Of a stretch of DNA of 64,000 bases, positions 23,370 through 33,530 are shown in pieces (position 1 is the stretch's first letter; each line of letters begins with the position of its first letter). The notes beneath the pieces are model-generated. The model did no database searches and had not been told where the DNA came from. It saw only the letters and a program-made list of their open reading frames with translations. The stretch lies in the NCBI GenBank assembly GCA_949316495.1, contig OX439010.1, forward strand, positions 20,279,766 to 20,343,765, in the 5' to 3' direction. A program made the position numbers and the translations under genes. This stretch comes from Amphiduros pacificus. Lineage: Eukaryota > Annelida > Polychaeta > Phyllodocida > Hesionidae.

Positions 23370-26300
23370 ATAATAATAATAATAATAAAATTTGTATAGC
23401 GCTGATACCAGACAAGTCTGTTCATAGCGCTGAGTTCAGGACATGCATCCTGAAGAGATGAGTTTTCAGCCTACTCTTAAACGAGGAGACTGAAGTACTT
23501 GTCCTAATATTAGTAGGCAAGGAATTCCATAGTCGCGGACCTACAGATGAGAAGGCCCTATCACCTACTGTCCTTAGCCTGGTATTAGGTACCTGTAGGT
23601 GGGTGCCATCATTGGATCTTAGACAGCGTTCACCTTCCTTAATCAGGAGTAGATCCCGTAAGTAAGGCGGAGCCTTACCATTAAGGGCTTTCCAGGTTAA
23701 TAGAAGAATTTTAAAATCAATTCTCGCGTGAACAGGAAGCCAGTGCAGTTCCCTTAATTTTCCTGAAATGTGATCAAATTTCCTGATTTTTCCAACTACC
23801 CGTGCTGCAGAGTTTTGGAGGTATTGCAGTTTCCTGATGTCAGTTTTAGGAAGACCCGCCAGAAGACCATTTCCATAGTCAAGGGTGGATGTAACAAAAG
23901 CATGGGTAAGTGTTACCGCGGTCTTCTCGTCTAGACAATGTCTGATGGCCGCCAAGTTCCTGATGTGATAATAGCCCTTCTGACACATTTTCCTGATCTG
24001 GGCCTTCATGGGTCAGACCATATTTGGCAAGTATTTGGCAAGTATATCAGATAGGGGTGTCATGTAAATGGTGAACAGTATAGGACCCAGGACTGAGCCT
24101 TGGGGTACCCCATATTTTAAGGATTTGAGACGGGATTTGTGGATCCCCACCTTCACACATTGCTTTCTGTCCATTAGGTATGACCGAATCCAGGAGAGTG
24201 CATGACCTTTGACGTTGCATCTATCCCTCAGCCTGTCCAAAAGGATTTGATGGTCAATAGTGTCAAAGGCAGCGGAAAGGTCAAGCAACAGCAAGATAAC
24301 TGCCTTTCTATTGTCTAGACAACCCAAGATATCATTTTGCACTTTTAACAAAGCGGTTTCAGTGCTGTGATATTCTTTGTAGGCTGATTGAAACTTGTCA
24401 GTAAGGCCATTCCTTACAAGATGGGGGACTAGTTGGTCTGCAACCGCCCTCTCAGTTAGTTTAGAGACAAATGTTAGGTTGGAAACAGGCCTATAGTTTT
24501 TTTCAACCAGTTCTAGACCTAGTTTCTTCAGCAGGGGTGTTATGATGGCTATTTTCATATTTTCCGATACTGCTGATTCCATCAATGATTTATTTATGAT
24601 GGAAGTAATTATTGGTAGGAGGTCATCTAAGAGGTCAAATAAGAGCCAGGTTGGAATTGGATCCAGGTCACATGACTTCTTTGCAGACCTTTTGACCAAT
24701 TTCCGTACGTCATCAATGGTTAAGGGTGTGAACCTTTCCAGACATGTAGTACTATTGTTCGCAGTGTCACCTGGTGGCGAAGTTTGGCAGGCTGGAGCGT
24801 TATCAATGTCCAAGCGGATTCTTTCTATTTTTTCAAGAAAGAATGTGTTGAACTTCTCAGCTTGAGTGATCTCGCAGTCAGATTGGGGCATAGGTGTGTC
24901 CTTTTTCTTGTGCATGACTGTGTCAATGACTCTAAAGAGCTTTTTAGGGTCATGTTTGTTTTCCTCAACCAGGTTGGAAAAATATGATGATTGAGCAGAT
25001 TTAAGCATTGAGTTGTATTTGTTCCTCTGAGAGTTATACAGCTCCTTGTCAATTTGAGAGCCAGTCTTGCTCATTTTTCTCTCAAGCCTCCTCTTGAGAG
25101 ATCTTTCCAGCCTTAATTGGTCACTCATCCAAGGTACAGGTTTGCGTTGGGTGACCTTGGCAACTTTGATAGGTGCATGTTTATCCATGAGTGATGTGAG
25201 TTCCCTATCATAATGATTTACCATGTCCTCCAAGGACAAATGTTCCCAAGTTGTGTCTCTGTCAGTTAGGGATTTAATGTCCCTTCTTAGGGATTCAAGA
25301 TCTAATCCCTTGAAATTCCTAAATTTGATAGATTTTTTGGGGGGTTTAGGAGGTATAATATCAAGGTAAATCTTAATCATTTTATGATCAGATAAGTACT
25401 CATCTACTAGATGACTCTTCAGGAGCTTATTACCCCTAAAGGTCATGATTAGATCAAGGGTGTTCCCTAACCTATGGGTTGGTTCCTGAACCCATTGTGT
25501 TAGATCAAAGGTAGATAGGATGTCATTAAACTTAATGACATCAGGCTTTAAGGGCAGGTTGACATGGAAGTTGTAGTCACCAAGGAAAATGACCTCATGA
25601 CTAAAGGAACCATAATGTGCAACCAACTGGGTGAACTCATCATAGAACTCAGAGTAGGTATATCTATTCCGATCAGATGGTTCAGGTCTGTATATCACCA
25701 CAAATGTTATCTTTTTTCCCTTCAATGTGATGGATGACTCCATGAGCTCCATGGTGGTGACTACTGGTTGGTTGGCCCTATTGGTTGTGAAAGGGAGTTC
25801 AGATTTGTATAAAATCCCTAATCCTCCCCCTGTGCGACCAATCCTAGGAAAGGACTCAAATTCAAGTGACCCTTCTTTAAGTTCACTTTTGACTTTGTCA
25901 GATTTTGAGTCATGCATCCAAGTCTCAGTCATGAACAGGGCATCAAGGTCATGCTCAGTAAAATAATCTTTTACTGGCAGGATCTTGCTAGATATGCTCT
26001 GTACGTTGCAACACCCAATGTTTAATGTTTTCTTCCCGTTTCTATTAAGATTCTTAATACGAGAATGTTTGTTTACTTTTTGAGACTGACCACGTGTTGC
26101 AGAGCGAGCGCGTGTAGTCGGAGCCGGCCCCGCAGGCCTATCATTGGCTGGTCGAGCAGACGAATGTGTATTATATACATTCCTACCACGAACAGCGCCA
26201 CCTCTGTTAATTTTGCCAAAACTGCATGATTTTGACGAATTGCATGGACTTTCAACATATTTGTTGTTCAGTCTATGTTTTTGTGGCCGAGGAGGCAGAA

Positions 26301-27284
26301 TAAATATGTTTTCCCAATAAAGATGTTTTGGGTGCGATATTTGTGTATATCTAACAAAATTGAACTGACAATTTAGCTTGCTTGCCCCATGTACAGATAG
26401 TACCGTGTTCGATTTTATGTAATCGCATGTATCAAGTACCCATCGAAACTGAATTGGGAACAGTTCAATTTCTTCTTCAGACTCGAATATATTAATATTT
26501 GAGTTAGCAACAATGTTCTGTAATGATTGAAATTGGGCATCTAAGATGATATTAAAATTAATATGGCCAAATGGCCGACTGACAGGCGTGAGACAAAATG
26601 AGGTCTTGGCCTGACGTGTCGGGGTCGTTTCACCAAAATTACCTACTGGGATGGTAGGCAGTCTAATGGGTGAGATTAGACAACAGTACTGTCCACAGAA
26701 GATGGTGGAACAGTAGAAGGACGAGTGTCTACAGATTAAGGTAGGTTCGCCACAAACAGATTGACAGTAGAGCGAGAGACCAAAATGGGGGCCACCGCTC
26801 AACGTGTCAAATACCGGTTTCACCAAAAAAACCTACAGGGATGGTAGGTTGTCTAATGGGTGAGATTAGACTTGATTAACTGTCTACAGAGTGGGGTATA
26901 GAACAGTGAGTTTGTTTAGCTTCTTGTAGGGTTGTAGAATCTAGTCACAAAGCCAGGCCTAATGCACCGGGCGCGGGCAGAACTCAGGCAGTATATCGAG
27001 AATGCCGCGCCTCGAGAAAGGCAGATCAATGAATCGGCTCCCTCGATGTTTTACAACCGAGATCTGCTGCTCCGGGTGGCAAAAAGTCTGTCAGTCGATA
27101 GACCAGAAGATAGACTGCAGTAGCGATAGGTAAATAGCAAGGAAAGACCTCAGTGATAGCTCAATATTCCGCCAAAACGACGAAAATATCGGAGCTCCAC
27201 AAAAAGGCAGCCATTGCCACCCGCGCATGCGTCCTAGACCAACAACAGGACCAGGGGATCCATTTGAACCAGGTGATCAAATTC
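23370..27284 (-). mobile_element. L2/CR1-type LINE nested in the I-type LINE
   Basis: This 3.9-kb element is probably near full length, since it has a long 5' leader (26827-27284). The 3' end shows the (TAA)n tail and GCGCTGATACCAGAC signature at 23370-23430. It interrupts the endonuclease region of the I-type LINE ORF2 and lies in the same orientation. The 5' leader contains two tandem units of about 190 bp starting at 26627 and 26817 (each begins GTTTCACCAAAA and has GATGGTAGG, GTCTAATGGGTGAGATTAGA). It is closely related to the plus-strand copy at 33.5-35.8 kb. Confidence 0.9.
23422..26826 (-). pseudogene. L2-type LINE ORF2 (endonuclease-RT) lacking the YADD region
   Basis: The 937-codon frame at 24013-26826 contains the endonuclease (LNIGCCNVQS, MTETW, GDYNFHVN, SDHKM; about 25.3-26.05 kb) and RT blocks [28 protein letters not shown] and YGVPQGSVLG. 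It then runs off into a false end after MTPLSDILAKY. Compared with the copy at 33.5-35.8 kb, about 310 bp are missing at about 24010-24045, including motif C (YADD). A small GTATTTGGCAA repeat marks the joint. The C-terminal region resumes in the frame 23422-24009 (MKAQIRKM... to NSAL). Residues upstream of the endonuclease are Cys-containing and then basic; the true start is unclear. With YADD gone, this copy cannot make active RT. Confidence 0.88.
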
Positions 27285-27289
27285 CACTA
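27285..27289. repeat. Short target duplication of nested L2, right (CACTA)
   Basis: Partner of 23365-23369. I-type LINE sequence continues directly with GGTGGTAAATATATTGAA. Confidence 0.65.
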
Positions 27290-27631
27290 GGTGGTAAATA
27301 TATTGAAAATATAGTTAATGTATTGTGCAGGGTAACCCTAACAGCAGAAGCCTGTAGATGAGGGGGATACAGGATTTAACAAAAATAGAAACTCCGCCAT
27401 GTGCTCGGTCCATAATATCAATTGAACCGACTTTATTATAAATCACATATCCCTTAAGTGTTGTGGAATTATCTTTGAATTTAGTTTCTTGTAAACAAAT
27501 TACCGATGCATTATATTTTTGGGCTAATAACTCCAGTTCTGGCCTGTTTGCATCAAATCCTCTACAATTCCATTGTATGATATTGCCGATAGCCATTTTA
27601 AGAATAATGAGAACAAATATATGATTAAGCA
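27290..27631 (-). pseudogene. I-type LINE ORF2, N-terminal part
   Basis: The start of the endonuclease (MAIGNIIQWNCRGFD, VICLQET, HGGVSIFVKSC) is cut off where the L2 element inserted. Relative to copy A about 60 bp near 27355 are also deleted, between the VKSCIP block and the HNTLTICS-equivalent. It is continuous in origin with the ORF2 portion at 20003-23369. Confidence 0.85.
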
Positions 27632-27634
27632 TAA

Positions 27635-28855
27635 TCACTTGTTAAGTTTACGATTATGCTTGGAGTGCACAGGAGTAAAATTCATATCTGGAGGATCACC
27701 TGTGTCCATCCTTTCCAAGGATTTACTTCTATTTATCTTACTTTTTACTTGATCTTTGCTTTCTCTTTTGTCTGATTTATGTACTGGTCTATTATTATTG
27801 ATACTTTTATTATTGGATGATGTTAAGGGAGTTTGTGAAGAGGGTTTAGTGGATGTTGCTGTTGGTTGAGGTATTACTGGGATAGTGGATGTCGTGGTCT
27901 GAGTAGATGTAGCTAAAGATTTTGAGGTTTTTGTGAAAAAGGAATAATTTTTGTCATCGATTGGCCATGTAATTTCGGTTTGAATTGCTATTGATTTTGT
28001 TTCTTTAGTTTTTACAGAGCTGGCATAAGATGCCTTTGTTGTGTTATAACTTTCTACTCGCTTCCGTGCCTCTGGAAAAGATATATTTTCAGTGTGTCGT
28101 ATTCGCTGAATTTCCTTCTCTTTTAAAAAGGAAGGACAATTCCGCGAATACGATGGATGATTGCCTTGGCAATTGACACATTTTATTATATTTGAAGAAC
28201 AATCGTCTCCACTGTGCTGAGCGGTACATTTTGGACATGTTTCATTACCTTTACATCGATCAGATCCATGTCCATACCTCTGACACTTGAAGCAGCGCAG
28301 ATGGTTTGGAATAAATACATCAACTCTAACGTTCAAATATCCAACGTTAATAGATGTTGGAGGCTGCGCTGCTTCAAATGTCAGAATAAACGTATTGATA
28401 GGAATTTTGACACCATCCTTTTTTATAAATATCCGCTTGCATTGAGCAACATCCTGGTCTTTGAGCTCATCCACTATCTCCTCAGAAACTCCCACTAAAT
28501 CTGGGCATCTGATTACTCCTTTTTTATTGTTGAGAGTTTTGTGAGCTGTTATAATAACAGGAACTGTGGCCAACATTCGGCATCGTAGTAGATTGACCGC
28601 ATGGCTTTTCCGCTCAACCTCAATCAATAATTTATTTCCCATCTTTTTAACGGTTTTTGGTACCCCGGCAATGCCTTGTATCCCCTTTGCAATTGCAAAG
28701 GGGGACATTTTTGCCAGGGTATGTTCAGCATCAGAACTTTCCGCAATTAAAAATCTAGGCCATTTTTCTATTTTGTTTGAATCATCGTCGCTGTCTATGT
28801 CATTCCTTGGTCGTTTTTGTTTGTTTTGCGCCATGTGTGTTTTTTTATATTTCAT
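27635..28855 (-). CDS. I-type LINE ORF1, gag-like zinc-knuckle protein (copy B/C)
   Basis: This 406-residue intact frame is nearly identical to ORF1 of copy A. The RRM-like N-terminal core and three CCHC knuckles are all conserved. Differences are a few substitutions, one missing Glu in the VSEE run and two extra residues in the Ser/Thr-rich tail. Substitutions and whole-codon indels that keep the frame suggest divergence under selection or very recent copying. The ORF1 stop and ORF2 start again read TGA-TT-ATG. Confidence 0.88.
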   Translation of the reverse strand: MKYKKTHMAQNKQKRPRNDIDSDDDSNKIEKWPRFLIAESSDAEHTLAKMSPFAIAKGIQGIAGVPKTVKKMGNKLLIEVERKSHAVNLLRCRMLATVPVIITAHKTLNNKKGVIRCPDLVGVSEEIVDELKDQDVAQCKRIFIKKDGVKIPINTFILTFEAAQPPTSINVGYLNVRVDVFIPNHLRCFKCQRYGHGSDRCKGNETCPKCTAQHSGDDCSSNIIKCVNCQGNHPSYSRNCPSFLKEKEIQRIRHTENISFPEARKRVESYNTTKASYASSVKTKETKSIAIQTEITWPIDDKNYSFFTKTSKSLATSTQTTTSTIPVIPQPTATSTKPSSQTPLTSSNNKSINNNRPVHKSDKRESKDQVKSKINRSKSLERMDTGDPPDMNFTPVHSKHNRKLNK

Positions 28856-29318
28856 CAGTTAGGTCCCCTACCCACCACAGAGCCCAACAAGGGGACGCCT
28901 TTCTGGGCCGGTAACCCCAAGCCCTGATGCCGTGAGGATACCCAACATGACATACTCTAAGAATAAAAACTCCACCCTTTCGGATTTTATTTATATCCCT
29001 CGATTGACCCAATCAGCAGTAATCTCCTTTCAGCAAATATTTATCAAAAATTTTAAAATTATTCCTAAATTTCAAACACTGAAATTATCATTAATAAAAA
29101 TCAAATAGCCAGAATATATTAAAGGAAATATACCACAAGCCGGTTAAATCAGATCCAGGCCTAATCTGATCTGCCTGTCTGGTGAACATTTGGATCCAAG
29201 ACAGGCGTGTTGCAACTGGACTGGTATTACTGCCAAACCAGCCCAGTGCTCAGCCCGTCAGGATTCCATATCCTCCCAGACACAGGTCGCATCCCACGGC
29301 AAACAGGACGCCCCTTTA

Positions 29319-29333
29319 GTCGCCTTTTACGAC
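29319..29333 (-). ncRNA. Stem-loop in LINE 5' UTR (copy B/C)
   Basis: This is the same GTCGTAAAAGGCGAC hairpin as in copy A, about 50 nt from the 5' end, with identical surrounding sequence. Confidence 0.4.
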
Positions 29334-29384
29334 ATGCTGGGGGGCAGTGGGGCTATTCTTTAATCCCCGCACCCACAGGGGAGG

Positions 29385-29391
29385 CATTGGA
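29385..29391. repeat. Target-site duplication, right copy (CATTGGA)
   Basis: It directly follows the 5' end of the I-type LINE and matches 19728-19734. Confidence 0.6.
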
Positions 29392-29939
29392 TAAATCCAC
29401 TTTATCCAATCTAATTTTGTTATTCCATTTACAGAGTTTAAGAAAGATATTCCATTTGCAGTTAACAGAATAAATATTTAAATTTGCAAGATATGTTATT
29501 TGTGGCTTTAGATACCTTTACAGCCATAATAGCATTGTTTTCAAACTGAATAGAACTTTATAGTCTCTATATTTTATGATTGGAGTTCTTTTAAACTGTT
29601 AATGTGCCTGTTAGCCACTATTCATTCATTCATTCATTCATTTATTCATTGATTCAATGTTACAGTGGAAAAATTATTTCAAAGCAGGATTGTAATAATG
29701 ACAAGTTTATATCCACATTTATTATCAGTTTCATTAGATATAAGAAAAATAAATAAATAAATAAGTTCTCTCATTGATTATTATCCACCAGGAGTCAAAT
29801 ATTTCCATTTGAAATTGGGTAATAGCCTAATTGGTAAGATATGTGAGAAATACACATCATAAAATGTTTAACTGATAGGATATATTCAAAATAAATATCA
29901 TGGAAAAACATTTCAATATATATAAATAAGGTGGAGAGT
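29392..29939. other. Non-coding; ATTC and AAAT simple repeats
   Basis: This is the flank of the I-type LINE. It contains (ATTC)n at about 29621-29650 and (AAAT)n at about 29745-29764. No gene was seen. Confidence 0.6.
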
Positions 29940-32900
29940 TATAGTTTGTTTAGAGCTCCCCTAGCGAAAAAACAAGAATTTGAAGAAAGGCAAAACTTCC
30001 AGTCCATGACAATAGGAAGGTGAATATATAGGGGAACAATATTATTTCCATTACAAATGAGACATACGTGTAGAGGCGGATAACTCTAGCTCTACTGAGT
30101 GGTTTCTGACTATGATGCTTGGGTGTTCTGAAAGTGCCAAGAGCAAATGAACAACAGTGATATGAAGCAGCATCCAAGAAGAAGAAAAGAAGATGAAACA
30201 AAGCAAGGAAGAGGGGCGAACAAGTATCAGACTGGTAGGTCGACCGGGGTTGGAAGCATTTAACATCTGTAAGCATAGGATTTCCAACAACCTATTGCCT
30301 GGATGGTGTTTTTGGATAGCTGACTGGATTGGCCGAGATAGGTTGTACGTCCAATGCGAAAGGAATGAGAGCAGTAGGAAAATGGGTCAAGACCAGAGAG
30401 TTCGAGAGTGTGCCTGAGAAACGAAACTATACGTGAACGTGTAAGGGGAGTGTTGTTCAAGGTGAATAGAGGTCCAGGTGATTGCCCTCGTTTTGCAATG
30501 TAAAGCTGGAGTGCACGTACTGGGCAGTACAGTACATGTGTTGATGGTTTGAGGATGAGGGAGGGGGTATGCCCTGGGCTGTGTTTGTAATGTGTGAAGG
30601 TGATTATGTAGGAACTTGGGGAGATTCTGTGTTCGTTGTGGTTGTAATGTGAGATCAGTGCACCACTTCACCAACTCGGAGACAAGCATAGTACATCATT
30701 ACGAAGAGGGCTTTGAACATGGTACATGAATAGTGGTCAAGAATAGCATAAGGGATATGATCAATGATTTTGTGTAATAGTGCCTGATTGATGGGAAGCA
30801 AAATATAGGAGGGAACTGAAGTGTTTTACAACCTTTTGTAATTTTGTATCAGGAACAAGGCCATAGGGTCAGCCAGGTTTCAAATTTTGTGGGCATATGA
30901 TATAGTTGTGATGTATGTGAGGACAGTTGAATGTTTGTAGGGTATGGAATTGAGATGCGCCACAAACATGGCCACAGTATGAGTGGGAACTGGAAAGGTT
31001 AATGCATGTTGTAGAATTGATGTCACAAAGTGGTAGTATAGAGCCCAATTTTGTTGGTACATCCTAGATGTGGAGTCTTTCATGGAGGCTTTCAGTAGGT
31101 CTAAGACTGCCACATGACGTTTGCTGGCAACACGTGATTCAGAATCAGGGTTGGGGAGGATTCCATCCCATAGTCCTTGAGGAGGGCTGTGGTTTCCTGA
31201 AAACGAGATAGCCTATTACATAAGACATTTAATGCAGATGGAATGTATTGAGCACGGAAACGTATGTTGTGCTGTAAAAGGAGAAGTATGAGAGGGCGAA
31301 GAAGTGTCATGATTTGCTTATTTTTGGATGTTTGGGAATTGATCACAGCATTTATTGCCTAATTGTCACAGAGGAAAAGAATGGATGAGTTTGCCATTTT
31401 GTGAGCAATGAGGGAGATGATGAGGTAAATAGGGAACAGTTCCAGTACAGCTATGTTCATTTGCTGCCATTCTGGCGGATAACGGCCCTGTACCCATTTG
31501 GAACCATAGGTAGCTGCAAAGCCCAGTTTTGAGGCATCACTTTGTAAGTTAATGTCAGCTTATGATGCTGTGATAGACGGGCTGATGATGTTTTGACCAT
31601 TGTAGTTGGTGAGAAAGTGAAGCCAAATTGACAGGTGTGCTTTGACTTCTTGAGTGAGACGTATGAAGTAGAATGGCTTAGATACAGTAGTAGAAATGTC
31701 TATTTAACGGCACAGGAAGGGGTGCCCCGAGGTAACAACACATGTTGAATACTGTAGTTGACCAATGATAGACTTGAGCTCTCTCAGTTTGATTTTGCTG
31801 GAAAGTAAATGGGCAGAAATGTTGTTTGAGTATTTGGTAGGCTTTTCTACTGGCAGCATAGTTTGCATGATTTTTGTGCAGATCTCGATTCCGAGGAACG
31901 TGAGGGGTTGAGAAGGACTAAACGCTTTGTCCTTTGCTACAGGTACCCCAATGTGGTGACATAGATGTAGGAAAGAAGTGAGATGTGCCTGGCATTCTGC
32001 GGCTGTTGGTGCAATGAAAAGGAAGTCATCATGAACCTTGATGCAATATTTGACATCATGTTTCGTCTGTAAGAGCCAAAGTATGGAGTCAGAGAATCTC
32101 TCAAAAGTTTGACACGAAGAAGAGAGGCCCATGGTTAAACATTTGTCAAAGAAGAAAGAGTTATTCCATTGAAAACCAGCGAGGTGGTAGTCAGAGGGGC
32201 TTATAGGGATAAGCCTGAATGCGTAAGCAATGTCTGATTTTGCAAGATAGCAGGAGGGTCCTAAGGCACGAACAACGTTGAGGGCATCTTGTATTCCTGA
32301 ATATTGAACAGTGGAAAGGTGTTGCGGGATATTATAATTAACTGAGGTAGAGTCAAAAGGATACGAGAGATTGTGTAGAAGGCAGTATCTGCCAGGGGTA
32401 GAATTTTCGCATATTGTCAGGGGAGATGACTTGAAATTTGTCAGTGGTGGGGTTTGGAAAGGACCAGCAATCCTACCATGTTTGAGTTCTTCCTGTAGCT
32501 TAATGGTAACCTGTGCAGTGTGTATGAGTGCAGAATGTGAGTTATGAGAATGAAGCGGTGTATGAGAGCCCTCAAAATGTATTCTGAAGCCGTTTGAAAA
32601 CCCATCTAGTATAAAGTGTTTTTCAGACTGTGGGTAGTGGACAAGTAATGTTTTTGAGACTTTGACATTGACCGGGTTTGGCAGGCTACTTGAGTGGTTG
32701 GATTTTGGAAGGTGCTGACTGCCTAGGCTTGGCGTGGGTTGTTGTGTAAGGAGACAACTCTGTACCAACCGCTGGCTTGTTTGAAGAGTGCTGTTGGTGG
32801 TGGAAGATGGGGTGATATCCTGAACATCGAAAGCACTGAAGGGAGATGGCAAGCTGTTGCATTTTTTGTCTTGTGCATGATAGACATAGCAGTAACCTTT

Positions 32901-33530
32901 GAGTATCAAATGTGCACTGAGTGTATGCCCTGTCAAACTGGTAAAAACTAAGGGTGCGTATATCACTTCTATTAGGCAATGAGGTGCTGCGAGTGTTCAG
33001 GAAAGTATGCCTCAAGTTATTCCCATGACTGCAACAATTGGTCATAGTTGAGGGGGGGAAAGTTTATCCCGTTTCAGTTTGAGCCCTGATTTTCCCTGGC
33101 CAACATCCATGTTCATTTTGTTTTGTTCATATTGTGGAGTGGTATGTGACAGTCTAAAATGTCTTTAAAGTAAACAAACTGGTGACTGACAATCTTTGAT
33201 TTAATTTTGGGTGATATTCTTGAAGCCATTGAGGGTAGTGCAAATTGAATGGGGCGAGGAGTACCAGTGACGGAAACTTTGTAGCGGAATTTGTTGTCAT
33301 CAATTGGTATTTGTAAGGGATTGTCGTTATCAGAGTCAGAATATGTCTCACCATGATCCATACCGTTGATAGTTGGCACCTGCTGGCTTGATGAGATCGC
33401 AGGGATGGCCAGGCTCTGAGACGCAGGAGTATTTTGTTGGACTAGTACTGTGTCTGTTTGACCACCCTGGGCCATCTTGTATAGGATGGTAGCCATTTTA
33501 GTGATTGCTTCCGTGTTTGCCTTCACCATA
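29940..33530 (-). mobile_element. Fossil DIRS/Ngaro-type tyrosine-recombinase retrotransposon, partial
   Basis: This is a minus-strand relic of the DIRS order. Recognisable parts, 5' to 3': a gag-like region (about 33.1-33.53 kb), reverse transcriptase (about 31.7-32.97 kb), RNase H (about 31.1-31.7 kb, ending in a NRLSRFQ block) and tyrosine recombinase (about 30.25-31.1 kb, with an HSFRIG box). The RT to RNase H to recombinase order is diagnostic of DIRS-like rather than LTR elements. It is broken, with roughly half a dozen disruptions, and its 5' portion is missing where the L2 copy at 33531 begins. Terminal repeats could not be delimited. Divergence looks moderate, so it is neither very recent nor very ancient. 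Treated as non-functional. Confidence 0.8.

Larger units (their letters stand above)
19735..29384 (-). mobile_element. Full-length I/Nimb-type LINE, copy B/C, split by an L2 LINE
   Basis: This is one minus-strand element running from 29384 (5' end) to 19735 (3' end) and interrupted at 23370-27284 by an L2 LINE. Without the insert it is about 5.7 kb. Parts in order are: 5' UTR 28856-29384, ORF1 27635-28855, ORF2 from 27631 to 27290 and then 23369 to 20003, 3' UTR 19735-20002 with a (CATT)n tail. Flanking CATTGGA copies fit a target-site duplication. It is close to copy A in sequence. Apart from the L2 insertion it shows only about two in-frame stops in ORF2, so it is fairly young. Confidence 0.9.
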
